This document shows, in pieces, positions 1-8,135 of a stretch of 36,893 nucleotides of DNA. Source of the stretch: an uncultured Duganella sp. (lineage in GTDB: Bacteria; Pseudomonadota; Gammaproteobacteria; Burkholderiales; Burkholderiaceae); NCBI GenBank assembly GCA_946482335.1, contig CAMLRG010000030.1, forward strand, positions 1 through 36,893, written 5' to 3'. The notes beneath the pieces were generated by a model, which saw nothing but the letters and a program-made list of their open reading frames with translations, did not search any database and was not told the origin of the DNA. Numbering within the stretch: position 1 is the stretch's first letter; the number at the start of each line of letters is the position of its first letter. A program made the translations under genes and the position numbers.

Positions 1-43
1 CCCAACCCTTGGCTGCCTAGCAAACTAAACCGTCCAACTATTG

Positions 44-93
44 GGGGTCAGTTCAATTCGTGCGCCTTTTGTCCGGTTGCCAGAGCTGACCCC
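44..93. repeat. Spaced inverted repeat GGGGTCAG/CTGACCCC
   Basis: Perfect 8-bp arms (44-51 and 86-93) enclose 34 bases, shortly after the DUF1501 stop codon. The GGTCAG/CTGACC core is shared with the palindromic repeats near 5.7, 21.6 and 27.0 kb, so this may be a diverged member of that family, possibly acting as a 3'-end structure. There is no T-tract, so an intrinsic terminator is not supported. Bases 1-112 hold no gene that I can see. Confidence 0.45.
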
Positions 94-112
94 GACTTTC
101 ATCGACTCTTAA

Positions 113-1480
113 TCACAGCATGAAACCAAGATCCTTCACCGCGAAGTTGGCGAGCTCGTGCTTGAAGACTTGATGCGCCAGCGCGTCGGGCTCGGCGCCG
201 AACCAGCGGCCCAGCGTGGCGCCATACTGCTGGTTGGCGAGGTGGGGGATCCAGGCGCCGCGGCCGGTGGCGTCGTCCGGGCCGCCCAACACGAATTCGG
301 GGAAGCGGCCATACAGGCCTCCCTTCACCGCCGCGCCGATGATCAACTGATGGTTACCCCAGGCGTGGTCGGTGCCGCCGCTGTTGGGCTGCAAGGTGCG
401 GCCAAAATCGGACATGGTGAAGGTGGTGACCTGTTGTTGCGCGCCGATTTCGCGCAGTGCATCCTGGAACGCTGCCACCGATTGCGACACCTGGCGCAGC
501 AAGTTGAAGTGCTGCCAGGCCTGGCCACCGTGGGTATCGAAGCCGCCCAGCGACACGAAGTACACTTGCCGCCCCGGCCCCTGTGCGGCGCGCAGGCGGA
601 TCAGCTGTGCCACCGTCTTCAATTGCTGCGCAATCGAATAGCCGGGGAACACGGCTTGCAGCGCGGCGCCGGCATTGGCGGCCTGCAAATCCTTGCCCAG
701 TTCCATGCCGCTCAACAGCGCCTTGTTGGCGGCAGTGGCGATCAGGTTCGGGTTGCTGGCCGAGAGCGCCTGTACCAGCGCCGCGCGCCGCTGGTCGGCT
801 GCGCTCTGAGGCCAGAAGTTCATGCCGGCCAGGTTCAACTGGCCATTCCCCGGCAGCAGGTTGCTCTGCACCGTCGCGCCGGTCACGAACAAGCCGTTGG
901 AACCCACCGACACCGCATCCAGGTCGCCCGTGGCACCCAGCGCATCGGCCAGCCGGCCGCCCCAGCCCGTGCCGGCGGCCGACGGCGTGCCGGCCTGGTT
1001 CTGCAGGTTCTGGTCGGGATGGGAGAACAGTTGCGGCGGCACGCCGGCGCCGGCCTGGTATTGCGCCTTGGTCAGCGGCTGGCGCAGGTTGCCGACATTG
1101 AGCAGGGCCGCCACCTGGCCTTGCGCGTACAGCGCGTCGATTTCCGGCATGCCGTAGTGGAAGGCGAACGGCTGCTCGCTGCCATCCTGCAGCCGCGCGC
1201 TACGCGCGGCCAGCAGGGTCTTCGCTTCCACCGACAGCGCCAGCCCGCCGCGGCGGATATTGCTGTAGGCGCCGTAATGCGCGGCATCGAGCGGCACGAT
1301 CATATTGTTGCCGTCATTGCCGCCATACAGGTAGAGGCAGACCAGGGCCTTGTAGTCGTTCACGGCCGCCTGCGCCGGGCGCGTCATGCCCAGCAAGCCG
1401 AGGGTGGACATGGCGCCCAGCATGCCAACTTGCGCACCGGCGCCGAGGAAGCGGCGGCGCGACATTTTTTCCTTGCACAT
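113..1480 (-). CDS. DUF1501 family protein, Tat-exported
   Basis: A 455-residue protein with a twin-arginine signal: SRRRFLGAG follows the start, then a hydrophobic segment ending near PAQA. The mature part matches DUF1501 (alkaline-phosphatase-like sulfatase fold): GGNDGNN motif near residue 54, GGFDTHGGQ near 315, DFGRT near 357 and a late DHAWGNH. The family's function is not established. It lies 15 bp after a DUF1800 gene on the same strand, and these two families are very often paired, so both proteins probably form one exported system. ATG at 1480 follows AAAGGA; an internal ATG at 1465 has a closer AAGGA and would start exactly at the Tat signal, so either start is possible. Confidence 0.9.
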   Translation of the reverse strand: MCKEKMSRRRFLGAGAQVGMLGAMSTLGLLGMTRPAQAAVNDYKALVCLYLYGGNDGNNMIVPLDAAHYGAYSNIRRGGLALSVEAKTLLAARSARLQDGSEQPFAFHYGMPEIDALYAQGQVAALLNVGNLRQPLTKAQYQAGAGVPPQLFSHPDQNLQNQAGTPSAAGTGWGGRLADALGATGDLDAVSVGSNGLFVTGATVQSNLLPGNGQLNLAGMNFWPQSAADQRRAALVQALSASNPNLIATAANKALLSGMELGKDLQAANAGAALQAVFPGYSIAQQLKTVAQLIRLRAAQGPGRQVYFVSLGGFDTHGGQAWQHFNLLRQVSQSVAAFQDALREIGAQQQVTTFTMSDFGRTLQPNSGGTDHAWGNHQLIIGAAVKGGLYGRFPEFVLGGPDDATGRGAWIPHLANQQYGATLGRWFGAEPDALAHQVFKHELANFAVKDLGFML

Positions 1481-1495
1481 ATCGTGTGTCCTTTC

Positions 1496-3337
1496 TTACT
1501 GCTGTACGGCGAAGTCGGCCGCGATGGCGGTGAGGTACAGCGCCGTGATGGCGCGCTGCTTCATGTCGGTGGTGGCTTGCAGCGAGGCGCCAATCGCGGC
1601 GCGGGTCGCGGGCGACATGCGCCCTTGCAGCAACGTGGCGTCCACCAGGTTGAGCAGGGCGGTCGGGTCGCCCGCCACGGCCTGGTAGGGCGCGAGGTCG
1701 AAGCTCACCATGGCGGCGTGGTGGCCGGCGATGAAGCCGTACAGGAAGTTGGCGCGGCCCACCGCCTGGGCCGGCGTGTAGATCTGGAATTCCGGCCCGG
1801 ACAGGGAGGGGTTGCCGGGCAGCGGCGTGAGCGGCGAGTAGAAGTTGAACACGCTCGGCGCTTGCAGCAGGCGCTGGCCCATCTGGAAGTATTCCCAGAA
1901 CATGTTCTGCGGGTTGATCACGCTGGCGCCGGTGGCGCGGAACAGGCTCAGGCTGTGCAGGATGGGGTCTTTCAGCTTGCCCGCCTCAGGCGCAACGGCC
2001 AAGGCTTCCGGGTCCATCAGTACCGCATTCAGTGTTGCCTTGAGGTCGCCGCGCCCGGCCGCAAACACGTTCGCCACCCGTTCGATGTAGGCGGGACTGG
2101 GATTGCTGGTGGTGAAGGCGCGGATCAGGCGCGTCGCGATGAAGGGCGGCAGGTTGCGGTGCTCCAGCAGGTTTTGCATCACCGCTTCCATATCCATCAC
2201 CGTGCTTTGCCCGGCGGGCAGGGTGACGCCATCCAGCAGCGTCTTCGCGCCCATATCGTGCAGCCGGTCGCGTGGCTGCAAGGGGGCGGTGAAGTTTTCC
2301 CAATTGCTGCCGGTGAGGTTGCTGCCGGTGTAGGTCCAGCCGCTCAGGGCGCGTGCCATGTGGGCGATCGTGTCCTGGGTATAGGACGGCAGCGGCTCGC
2401 CATAGCGGTCGCGCTGCACGCTGCCATCCTGGTTCAGCAGCACGGGGCCGATGGTGAACAGCTGCATCACTTCGCGCGCATAGTTTTCGTTGGGCGAAGG
2501 CGTCCGGCTGTTGGCCAGGTCGAGGTACTTGCCCATCGCCGGGTTCAGCGTCATTTCGCGCAGCAGGCTGCCGAAATTGCCGAAGGCATGCTTGTCCAGC
2601 GTGGCCAGCCAGGGCAACAACTGGTCGGCGTTATTGTTCTTGTCCGACGACACCACGAACAGTTGCGACAGCGCGAAGATCATGCGCTGGCGCAGCTGGT
2701 CCGGGGCGTTGGCCATGTTCATGTACCAGCCGTTGCGCAGCACATTGATGTCCGTGGTCAGCGGCAGCGGCGAGGGCGGCAGGCTGAATTGCTGGTTCAG
2801 CCAGGCTTGCGCGCCCATCTGCTTGACGGCGGCGATGCTGGCCGCGTTGGGGCCGAAGGTGGCGCGTTCCAGCAGGCGGGCGGCAGCCACAGTGGCGGGG
2901 TCGGCGGCCGGCTGGGGGCCGATCGGGCCGGGCAGCGGCGTAGGGGAAGGCGTGCCCGTGCTGCCCGAGCCGCTGGTGCCGGTGCTGGTGCCGGCGGCAA
3001 CCAGCTTGAGTTTGGTGCTGCCGCTCAGTTTCGGCGTGGTGGCGGTGGTGCCGGTGACGGTGACGACCGGGTTGGCCGGCAGGGTTTTCGGCGCCACGTA
3101 TTCGCCATTTTGCGCATTCAGGGTGCCGACCGTCGCATTGCCACCCGGTATGCCGTTGACGGCGAAGTTCATATAGACACCTTTGCCGTCCACCTTGCCG
3201 AGGAACCAGGCCTTGCGGCCCAGTTCGACGGTGGCATTCTTCGCGGTATGGGTGATCTCGACTGTGGTGGCCCAGGCGGGCGCGGCGAGGGTCATCAGGC
3301 AGGCCAGCGCCCAGGCCCTGTACTGAAGTATTTGCAT
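1496..3337 (-). CDS. DUF1800 family secreted protein
   Basis: A 613-residue protein. A Sec signal peptide (about 1-23, ending PAWA) is followed by an immunoglobulin-like segment (about 25-115), a Thr/Gly/Ser then Pro-rich linker (about 115-145) and a DUF1800 domain to the C terminus. Family hallmarks visible are LLERATFGP near residue 155, NYAREVMQLFTIG, the ALSGWTYTG stretch and the late VFNFYSPLTPLP. The biochemical role of DUF1800 is unknown; its constant partnership with DUF1501, which follows 15 bp downstream, suggests joint export or cell-surface assembly. AGGGG precedes the ATG. The first gene of a two-gene operon. Confidence 0.9.
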   Translation of the reverse strand: MQILQYRAWALACLMTLAAPAWATTVEITHTAKNATVELGRKAWFLGKVDGKGVYMNFAVNGIPGGNATVGTLNAQNGEYVAPKTLPANPVVTVTGTTATTPKLSGSTKLKLVAAGTSTGTSGSGSTGTPSPTPLPGPIGPQPAADPATVAAARLLERATFGPNAASIAAVKQMGAQAWLNQQFSLPPSPLPLTTDINVLRNGWYMNMANAPDQLRQRMIFALSQLFVVSSDKNNNADQLLPWLATLDKHAFGNFGSLLREMTLNPAMGKYLDLANSRTPSPNENYAREVMQLFTIGPVLLNQDGSVQRDRYGEPLPSYTQDTIAHMARALSGWTYTGSNLTGSNWENFTAPLQPRDRLHDMGAKTLLDGVTLPAGQSTVMDMEAVMQNLLEHRNLPPFIATRLIRAFTTSNPSPAYIERVANVFAAGRGDLKATLNAVLMDPEALAVAPEAGKLKDPILHSLSLFRATGASVINPQNMFWEYFQMGQRLLQAPSVFNFYSPLTPLPGNPSLSGPEFQIYTPAQAVGRANFLYGFIAGHHAAMVSFDLAPYQAVAGDPTALLNLVDATLLQGRMSPATRAAIGASLQATTDMKQRAITALYLTAIAADFAVQQ

Positions 3338-3480
3338 ATGGTCCCCTAGTTAACAAGAAGTGGCAGTGAGCGCCATTCCTGCAGCTTGAGCAATTGCTGT
3401 GCCACCCGGAAAAGCCGCATTTTCCCGTGGCGGGGGACAAAATTTGTCAGTCAGTAAGCGGTGCCAGCTTACAAAAAGTG

Positions 3481-3882
3481 TCACTGGGCCTCTGGTGCCA
3501 CCCAGACCAGGTTCCACAGGTGGCCATCGAGATCCTCGAAACCCTGGTCATACATGAAGCCATGGTCTTCCGGCGGGTGCGGGATGCGGCCGCCGGCTGC
3601 AACGGCCCTGGCGATGAGGGCGTCGACTTCTTCGCGGCTATCGCAGCTCAGGCAGATGACGAGCTCGTTGGCTTCCTTGGCCTGCACGACCGGCTTGTCG
3701 ATCAGGGACTTGAAGAAGGGCTTGGTCGTCAGCATGGCCTGGATGGTGTCGCCGACGACGTGCATGAATGCGGCGTTCTCGCCGCTGAAGCGGGCATTGA
3801 AAGTAAAGCCGAGCGCGGAAAAGAAAGCCTTGGACTTGTTCAAGTCCTTGACTGGCATGTTGAGGACGATCTGGTTTTTCAT
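3481..3882 (-). CDS. VOC (glyoxalase/bleomycin-resistance fold) family protein
   Basis: A 133-residue single-domain protein with the paired beta-alpha-beta-beta-beta modules of the vicinal oxygen chelate superfamily: an N-terminal strand NQIVLNMPVKDLNKSKAFFSALGF and a C-terminal GFEDLDGHLWNLVWV, where the Glu/His positions of metal-binding members normally lie. It resembles the lactoylglutathione-lyase-like PhnB/YaeR branch, but the substrate cannot be told from sequence. AGGAG sits 7 bp before the ATG. It follows the UPF0149 gene's strand but is separated from it by a hairpin and appears to be a single-gene unit. Confidence 0.88.
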   Translation of the reverse strand: MKNQIVLNMPVKDLNKSKAFFSALGFTFNARFSGENAAFMHVVGDTIQAMLTTKPFFKSLIDKPVVQAKEANELVICLSCDSREEVDALIARAVAAGGRIPHPPEDHGFMYDQGFEDLDGHLWNLVWVAPEAQ

Positions 3883-3958
3883 GGCGTCTCCTGGGTCAAA
3901 GGGGGAAGGGGAATCGATACCCCAACCCTACGACGGATGGCGACGCCTCAAATCGACA

Positions 3959-3978
3959 AGCCCCGCATCGGCGGGGCT
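3959..3978 (-). terminator. Probable terminator hairpin after the UPF0149 gene
   Basis: Perfect 8-bp stem AGCCCCGC/GCGGGGCT with a 4-base loop, starting 4 bp after the stop codon of the UPF0149/SEC-C gene. The following tract on the minus strand is only moderately T-rich (TTGTCGATTT), so termination may be incomplete and the VOC gene could receive read-through. Confidence 0.55.
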
Positions 3979-3982
3979 GGAG

Positions 3983-4672
3983 TCATTGGTCGGCGCCGTG
4001 GCACTTCTTGTATTTTTTACCACTGCCGCATGGGCAATCGTCATTGCGGCCGACTTTGGCATCGTCGCGCTTGACGGTGGTCACGCCGGATTTGCGGCGC
4101 GGCACCCAGAATTTGTGGATGAGCGGCAAATTGGCTTCAATGTCCAGGGCCAACTGGTGTGCCTTGACCGGGTCTTCCACGTCCGGCAATTCTTCCGGCT
4201 TGATCTCGTCGGCGCCCAGCAGGTAGATCGGGCGCATCAGCGGCGCCGCGTCGGAATCCCAGATTTCGTCCCAGGAACCTTCGCGCAACTCCATCCCTTC
4301 CCAGAAGCCCCAGCACCAGGCTTCCGCGTTCAGCAGGGTCTTGCCTTCATGCTCGTGCTCGACGAACAGCGGCTCGAACTCCTTCGGCGCCACCTCGAAC
4401 GTCACCAGCACTTCATTCATGAAGCGGGTGATCAGGTTATAGATGCGCTCTTCCTGTTTGGCGTGCTTGAACTTGGGGCCGTCGTTGGCATCTTCGCCCC
4501 AGATCCGGGGCAGCCATTCGGCCGGCGTGATCGGTTCCGGGCCGATGGCGATGGCGGTCAGGTAGCCATGCAGGTGGTCCATGGTCATGGAGTCTTCCGG
4601 ACTCTGGTCGCCCAGCAGGAAGGAATCAAGTTCGTCGAATTCTTTGTCGCTCAATGGCTGGTCGAGTTGCAT
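3983..4672 (-). CDS. UPF0149 (YecA-like) protein with C-terminal SEC-C zinc motif
   Basis: A 229-residue protein. Residues about 8-190 match the UPF0149/YgfB-YecA fold ([13 protein letters not shown] near the start, [28 protein letters not shown]). The C terminus ends in a SEC-C motif, [16 protein letters not shown], with the Cys-x-Cys...Cys-His ligands of the zinc-binding tail also found in SecA. The function is uncertain; such tails bind zinc and may contact ribosomes or proteins. The reading frame stays open far upstream, but homology begins at the ATG at 4672, and the upstream part is antisense to srkA, so the short start is used. Divergent from srkA across 66 bp. Confidence 0.9.
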   Translation of the reverse strand: MQLDQPLSDKEFDELDSFLLGDQSPEDSMTMDHLHGYLTAIAIGPEPITPAEWLPRIWGEDANDGPKFKHAKQEERIYNLITRFMNEVLVTFEVAPKEFEPLFVEHEHEGKTLLNAEAWCWGFWEGMELREGSWDEIWDSDAAPLMRPIYLLGADEIKPEELPDVEDPVKAHQLALDIEANLPLIHKFWVPRRKSGVTTVKRDDAKVGRNDDCPCGSGKKYKKCHGADQ

Positions 4673-4738
4673 GGCTTGGTGCTCTATAAATTGGGTCGAA
4701 GGGCGACAGTATACGTCCTGGCCCTTACAATGGGGGAT

Positions 4739-5716
4739 ATGACGCATCCTTTTATTGAACTGAGCCCCGACCGGGTGCTCGACGCCCTGGCCAGTATCGG
4801 CCTGTATGGCGACGGCCGCCTGCTGGCGCTGAATTCCTATGAAAACCGTGTCTACCAGGTGGGCATGGAAGAAGGCCCGCCGGTGGTGGCCAAGTTTTAC
4901 CGTCCCGGGCGCTGGACGGACGAACAGATTCTGGAGGAACACGCCTTCGTGCAGGAGTTGCAGGAGCGCGAGGTGCCGGCCGTGCCGGCGCTGGTGCGCG
5001 ACGGGCGCACCCTGCATGATTTCGAGGGCTTCCGCTTTGCCGTCTTCCCGCGCCATGGCGGGCGGGCGCCGGAGCTGGATGATCCCAAGGTGCTGGAATG
5101 GACCGGGCGTTTCATCGGCCGCATCCACGCGGCGGGGGCGGCGCGGCCGTTCGCGCTGCGCCCAACGCTGGACCTGGCCTCGTTTGGCGAGGAGCCGCGC
5201 GACTGGCTGCTGGCGCACGATTTCCTGCCGCCGGAACTGGTGGCGCCCTGGCGTTCCGTGGTCGGCCAGGCGCTCGATGGCGTGCGGCGCTGCTATGAGC
5301 GGGCAGGGGATGTGGCGCTGATCCGCCTGCATGGGGATTGTCATGGCGGTAATGTGCTGTGGACCGATGCGGGGCCGCATTTCGTGGATTTCGATGACGC
5401 GCGCATGGGGCCGGCGGTGCAGGATCTGTGGATGATGCTGTCCGGCGAGCGCGGCGACATGGTGCGGCAGATGGGGGATATCCTGGCCGGATATGAAGAT
5501 ATGCGCGAGTTCGATCCGCGCGAACTGTACCTGGTGGAGGCGCTGCGGACGTTGCGGCTGGTGCACTATTCGGCCTGGCTGGCGCGGCGTTGGGACGATC
5601 CGGCGTTTCCGGCGGCTTTTCCGTGGTTTAATACACAACGGTATTGGCAGGATCGGATCCTGGAATTGCGCGAGCAAATTGCGCTGATGGACGAGGCGCC
5701 GCTGTGGCCGGTCTAG
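4739..5716 (+). CDS. srkA: Stress response kinase SrkA (YihE family)
   Basis: A 325-residue aminoglycoside-phosphotransferase-fold Ser/Thr protein kinase, close to the 328-residue E. coli SrkA, which protects cells from envelope and oxidative stress death. Visible hallmarks are [10 protein letters not shown] (nucleotide-binding loop), [19 protein letters not shown] (catalytic Lys), [12 protein letters not shown] (catalytic Asp and Asn) and the metal-binding VDFDDAR followed by [11 protein letters not shown]. Two in-frame ATGs lie at 4730 and 4739. The GGGGGA between them is too close to serve the second normally, so the start is uncertain by three codons. It is read divergently from the UPF0149 gene and ends directly in a palindromic repeat pair that may shape its 3' end. 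Confidence 0.95.
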   Translation: MTHPFIELSPDRVLDALASIGLYGDGRLLALNSYENRVYQVGMEEGPPVVAKFYRPGRWTDEQILEEHAFVQELQEREVPAVPALVRDGRTLHDFEGFRFAVFPRHGGRAPELDDPKVLEWTGRFIGRIHAAGAARPFALRPTLDLASFGEEPRDWLLAHDFLPPELVAPWRSVVGQALDGVRRCYERAGDVALIRLHGDCHGGNVLWTDAGPHFVDFDDARMGPAVQDLWMMLSGERGDMVRQMGDILAGYEDMREFDPRELYLVEALRTLRLVHYSAWLARRWDDPAFPAAFPWFNTQRYWQDRILELREQIALMDEAPLWPV

Positions 5717-5817
5717 ACCCGGTAAACCAGGGTCAGACCCAAGGGGCAGACCCTGGCACGCGGCAGCCGAAGATCTGGGGTCTGACCCTTGGGTCTGACC
5801 CCGGTTTGCCGGTTTAA
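5717..5817. repeat. REP-like palindromic repeat pair (BIME-like), copy A
   Basis: Two units in opposite orientation separated by about 20 bp. The left unit (5717-5756) reads CCGGTAAACC, then GGGTCAGACCC, AA and an imperfect inverted copy; the right unit (5777-5817) is GGGTCTGACCC, TT, GGGTCTGACCCC followed by GGTTTGCCGGTTT, essentially the inverse arrangement. The same organisation recurs at 21.6 kb, and a single unit at 27.0 kb. It starts at the base after the srkA stop codon. The layout is that of REP/BIME elements spread in trans by RAYT-type transposases; none is encoded in this window. Confidence 0.8.
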
Positions 5818-5918
5818 ACGGCAGAATTGCCGTGAAAACCCCGGCTTCTTCCAACGCTGCCCCCGCGCAGGACTCAACCATAATGGCAACATCACCCTAA
5901 CCGCCAAGCGAGATCCTC

Positions 5919-8129
5919 ATGTCAGCACAACAGCCACCAACTTCCGAAGTCGCCGCCGACCGCGCTGGGCATGAGTTGAAAGCCATCCAGGAAGCCATCG
6001 CCCGCGTCGAGGCCGAGGCGAAAGCCGCCTGCGCCGCCGAATCGCGCGCCGTGGCGGAAGCCCGCGCCCGCGCTTTGGCGGAAGACCGCGCCGCCCTCGA
6101 ATCGGCTGCCGCCGCCGCCGCCCTGCAGCATGCCGAGGCCGCCGAGGAAGCCATCAAGGTCAACAAGGAGCGCCTGGACACCCTGCGCGCCGCCGCCTCG
6201 GCCAGCGTGGCCCGCCTGGAAGCGGTGAAACAGGAAACCGCCGAACTGCGCGCCCGCGTGGAAGCCGACACCCAGGTGCGCCTGGCCGCCGAGCAGCGTG
6301 CCAAGGCCGAGGAAGAAAGCCGGCGCCGCGCCGCCGAGCAGGTGGCCGAAGAGGAAAAACTGGCCGAGCTGGCCAACAAGGCTGCCGAAGAATTGGCGGT
6401 CCAGGCCGGACAGGCCCGCCTGCATGCCGCCGAGCGGGCCGCAGCCGTGCAGGCCGCGCGCGAAGAAGTGGTGGGCGTGGCATCCGCCGATGCCCGCATG
6501 GCCACCATGGCGCGCGAACGCGAGCGCCAGGCCCACGCCGCCCGCATGACTGCCGAACAATTGGCGCAGGCCGAAGCCGAAGCGCTGGAAGCGACCCGCC
6601 AGCGCGAGCGTGCCGACCAGGTCGCGCTGGAAGCCGCCTTCAAGCGCGCCGCCGCCGAAGTGCGGGCATTGGAGGAAGCCCGCGCCCTGGCCCACCTGGA
6701 GCAGGAGCGCGAACAGATCGCCCTGGCCAAGGCCGAATCCGACCGCAGCGCCGCCCAGTCGCTGCACCTGCGCCTGCAAACCGAAAAGGAAATCCGCGAC
6801 GCCGCCCAGCACCGCGAACGGGTGGAAGCCATGGCGGCCACCGCCGCCCAGGCGCGCCGCGATGCCGATGCGCAAATCATTGCCGCCACCGAGCGCCGCA
6901 TCGAAACCGACCGCGAACTGCACGCCATCGCCATGGCGCGCGTGGAGGCGGAACAGCAAGCCGACTTCGAAACCCGCGGCCGCCTGGAAGCGGAAGCGGT
7001 GGCGCTGGAACAGGCCAAGCTGCGCGAGCAAGCCGAGCAGGCCGCTGCCGAGCAAGCCCGCATCGAGGCGGAAGAACACCAGCGCGCCAGCGCCATCGCG
7101 GCCGAGCGCCGCGAATTGTCGGCCCGTTCCGCCGCCGTGGCGGCCGAGCAGGCGGCAGCGGAAAAGATTGAACGCGATGCCGTGGCGGCCCAGCTGGCCG
7201 CCGCCGAACAGGCCAATGCATTGGCGCAGGAAAAAGCGGCGGCGGCGGTGCGCCTGGCCGATGCGGAACGCGCCCATGCCGACGCCGAGCAGGCGGCCCA
7301 GGAAGCAATGGATGAGCGCATCGCCGCCGAGCAGGCCGCCGCCGCAGCAGCCGTGGCGCGCACCGAAGCCGAGCGCGCGGCGACCGCCGAAGCGCGCCGC
7401 AAGGCGGCTGCCGACGCCCGCCTGCAGGCTGCGGCCGAGCAGGAAGCAGCCGCTGTGCGCGCAATGGCGGAGCAGGCGGAACATGATGCGGCCAACCAGG
7501 CCGCCGCGGCCGAAGCGGCGGCGGCGCAGGCGCGCCTGGCGGCGGAGCTGGGCAAGGTGCAGGCCGAGCGGGCGCAGGCCGAACAGGCCCGTGCCGCGGC
7601 CGAGGAATCGCTGCTCAAGTCGGAGCTGGAATTCGTGGCCAAGGAACGCGAGACGCTGGCCCTGATCGACCAGAAGCTGGTGCAGCAGCGGGCGGCCAAC
7701 GCGGCCGAAGTGCGCGCGGCGAAGGCGATCGAGCTGCGGCTGGAATTGGAGAAGCAGGCGGCGGCGGCGGCCAAGGCGCGTGCCGATGCCGAGGAGCAGT
7801 TGGTGGAAGTGGCGCGTCAGCGTGAAGCGGCGGAGCAGGCGGCCAACCAGGCGGAATGGGCCAAGCTGGCCGAGCAGAAGACGCTGGTCGATACCGTGCA
7901 CGCGCACGCGGAAATGCAGCGCCGCGTGGCGGCCACCACGGCGGCGATGGTGGAGTCGAAGAAGAAGCTGCTGGAGCAGGAAACCCGCCGCCAGCACGCT
8001 GCCCAGAATATGCTGAATGCGATGGAAGAACGGGCTGCCCATCCGGCCGACGAGCACTCCGAAACCATGGCGCGCGACGTCATCGGGCGCCTGAAGGAAA
8101 CTGCCGGCGCCGTGTGGCGCAGCCGCTGA
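5919..8129 (+). CDS. Long Ala/Glu/Arg-rich coiled-coil protein, function unknown
   Basis: A 736-residue protein composed almost wholly of Ala, Glu, Arg, Gln, Leu and Lys. After the first 10 residues there is essentially no proline until near residue 710, and only a handful of glycines, so a near-continuous alpha-helical rod is expected, with AEQA/AEAEA-type short repeats throughout. There is no signal peptide, membrane segment or enzyme motif; the C terminus (DVIGRLKETAGAVWRSR) looks like a small end cap. I do not recognise a family. It could be a cytoskeletal or polar scaffold filament or a TolA-like rod, but nothing in the neighbours decides. It is flanked by repeat copy A upstream and converges with the histidine kinase gene, leaving only 6 bp between stops. 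GAGA is the only weak ribosome site. Confidence 0.8.
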   Translation: MSAQQPPTSEVAADRAGHELKAIQEAIARVEAEAKAACAAESRAVAEARARALAEDRAALESAAAAAALQHAEAAEEAIKVNKERLDTLRAAASASVARLEAVKQETAELRARVEADTQVRLAAEQRAKAEEESRRRAAEQVAEEEKLAELANKAAEELAVQAGQARLHAAERAAAVQAAREEVVGVASADARMATMARERERQAHAARMTAEQLAQAEAEALEATRQRERADQVALEAAFKRAAAEVRALEEARALAHLEQEREQIALAKAESDRSAAQSLHLRLQTEKEIRDAAQHRERVEAMAATAAQARRDADAQIIAATERRIETDRELHAIAMARVEAEQQADFETRGRLEAEAVALEQAKLREQAEQAAAEQARIEAEEHQRASAIAAERRELSARSAAVAAEQAAAEKIERDAVAAQLAAAEQANALAQEKAAAAVRLADAERAHADAEQAAQEAMDERIAAEQAAAAAAVARTEAERAATAEARRKAAADARLQAAAEQEAAAVRAMAEQAEHDAANQAAAAEAAAAQARLAAELGKVQAERAQAEQARAAAEESLLKSELEFVAKERETLALIDQKLVQQRAANAAEVRAAKAIELRLELEKQAAAAAKARADAEEQLVEVARQREAAEQAANQAEWAKLAEQKTLVDTVHAHAEMQRRVAATTAAMVESKKKLLEQETRRQHAAQNMLNAMEERAAHPADEHSETMARDVIGRLKETAGAVWRSR

Positions 8130-8135
8130 ACCGGT

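Noticed and set aside
158..3349. Very long plus-strand open frame (1063 codons) opposite the DUF1501/DUF1800 genes
   Set aside because: It mirrors two clear protein families on the other strand; it is rich in His/Arg/Gly/Ala and has no domain, as expected of antisense frames in high-GC DNA.
3454..3472. GTAAGC/GCTTAC hairpin after the VOC gene
   Set aside because: Short 6-bp stem with no T-tract on the relevant side; not enough to call a terminator.
5897..8057. Two long minus-strand frames (Ser/Ala/Arg-rich and Gly/His/Phe-rich) opposite the coiled-coil gene
   Set aside because: Products of the biased GCC/GAG codon pattern of the plus-strand gene; no start context or domain.
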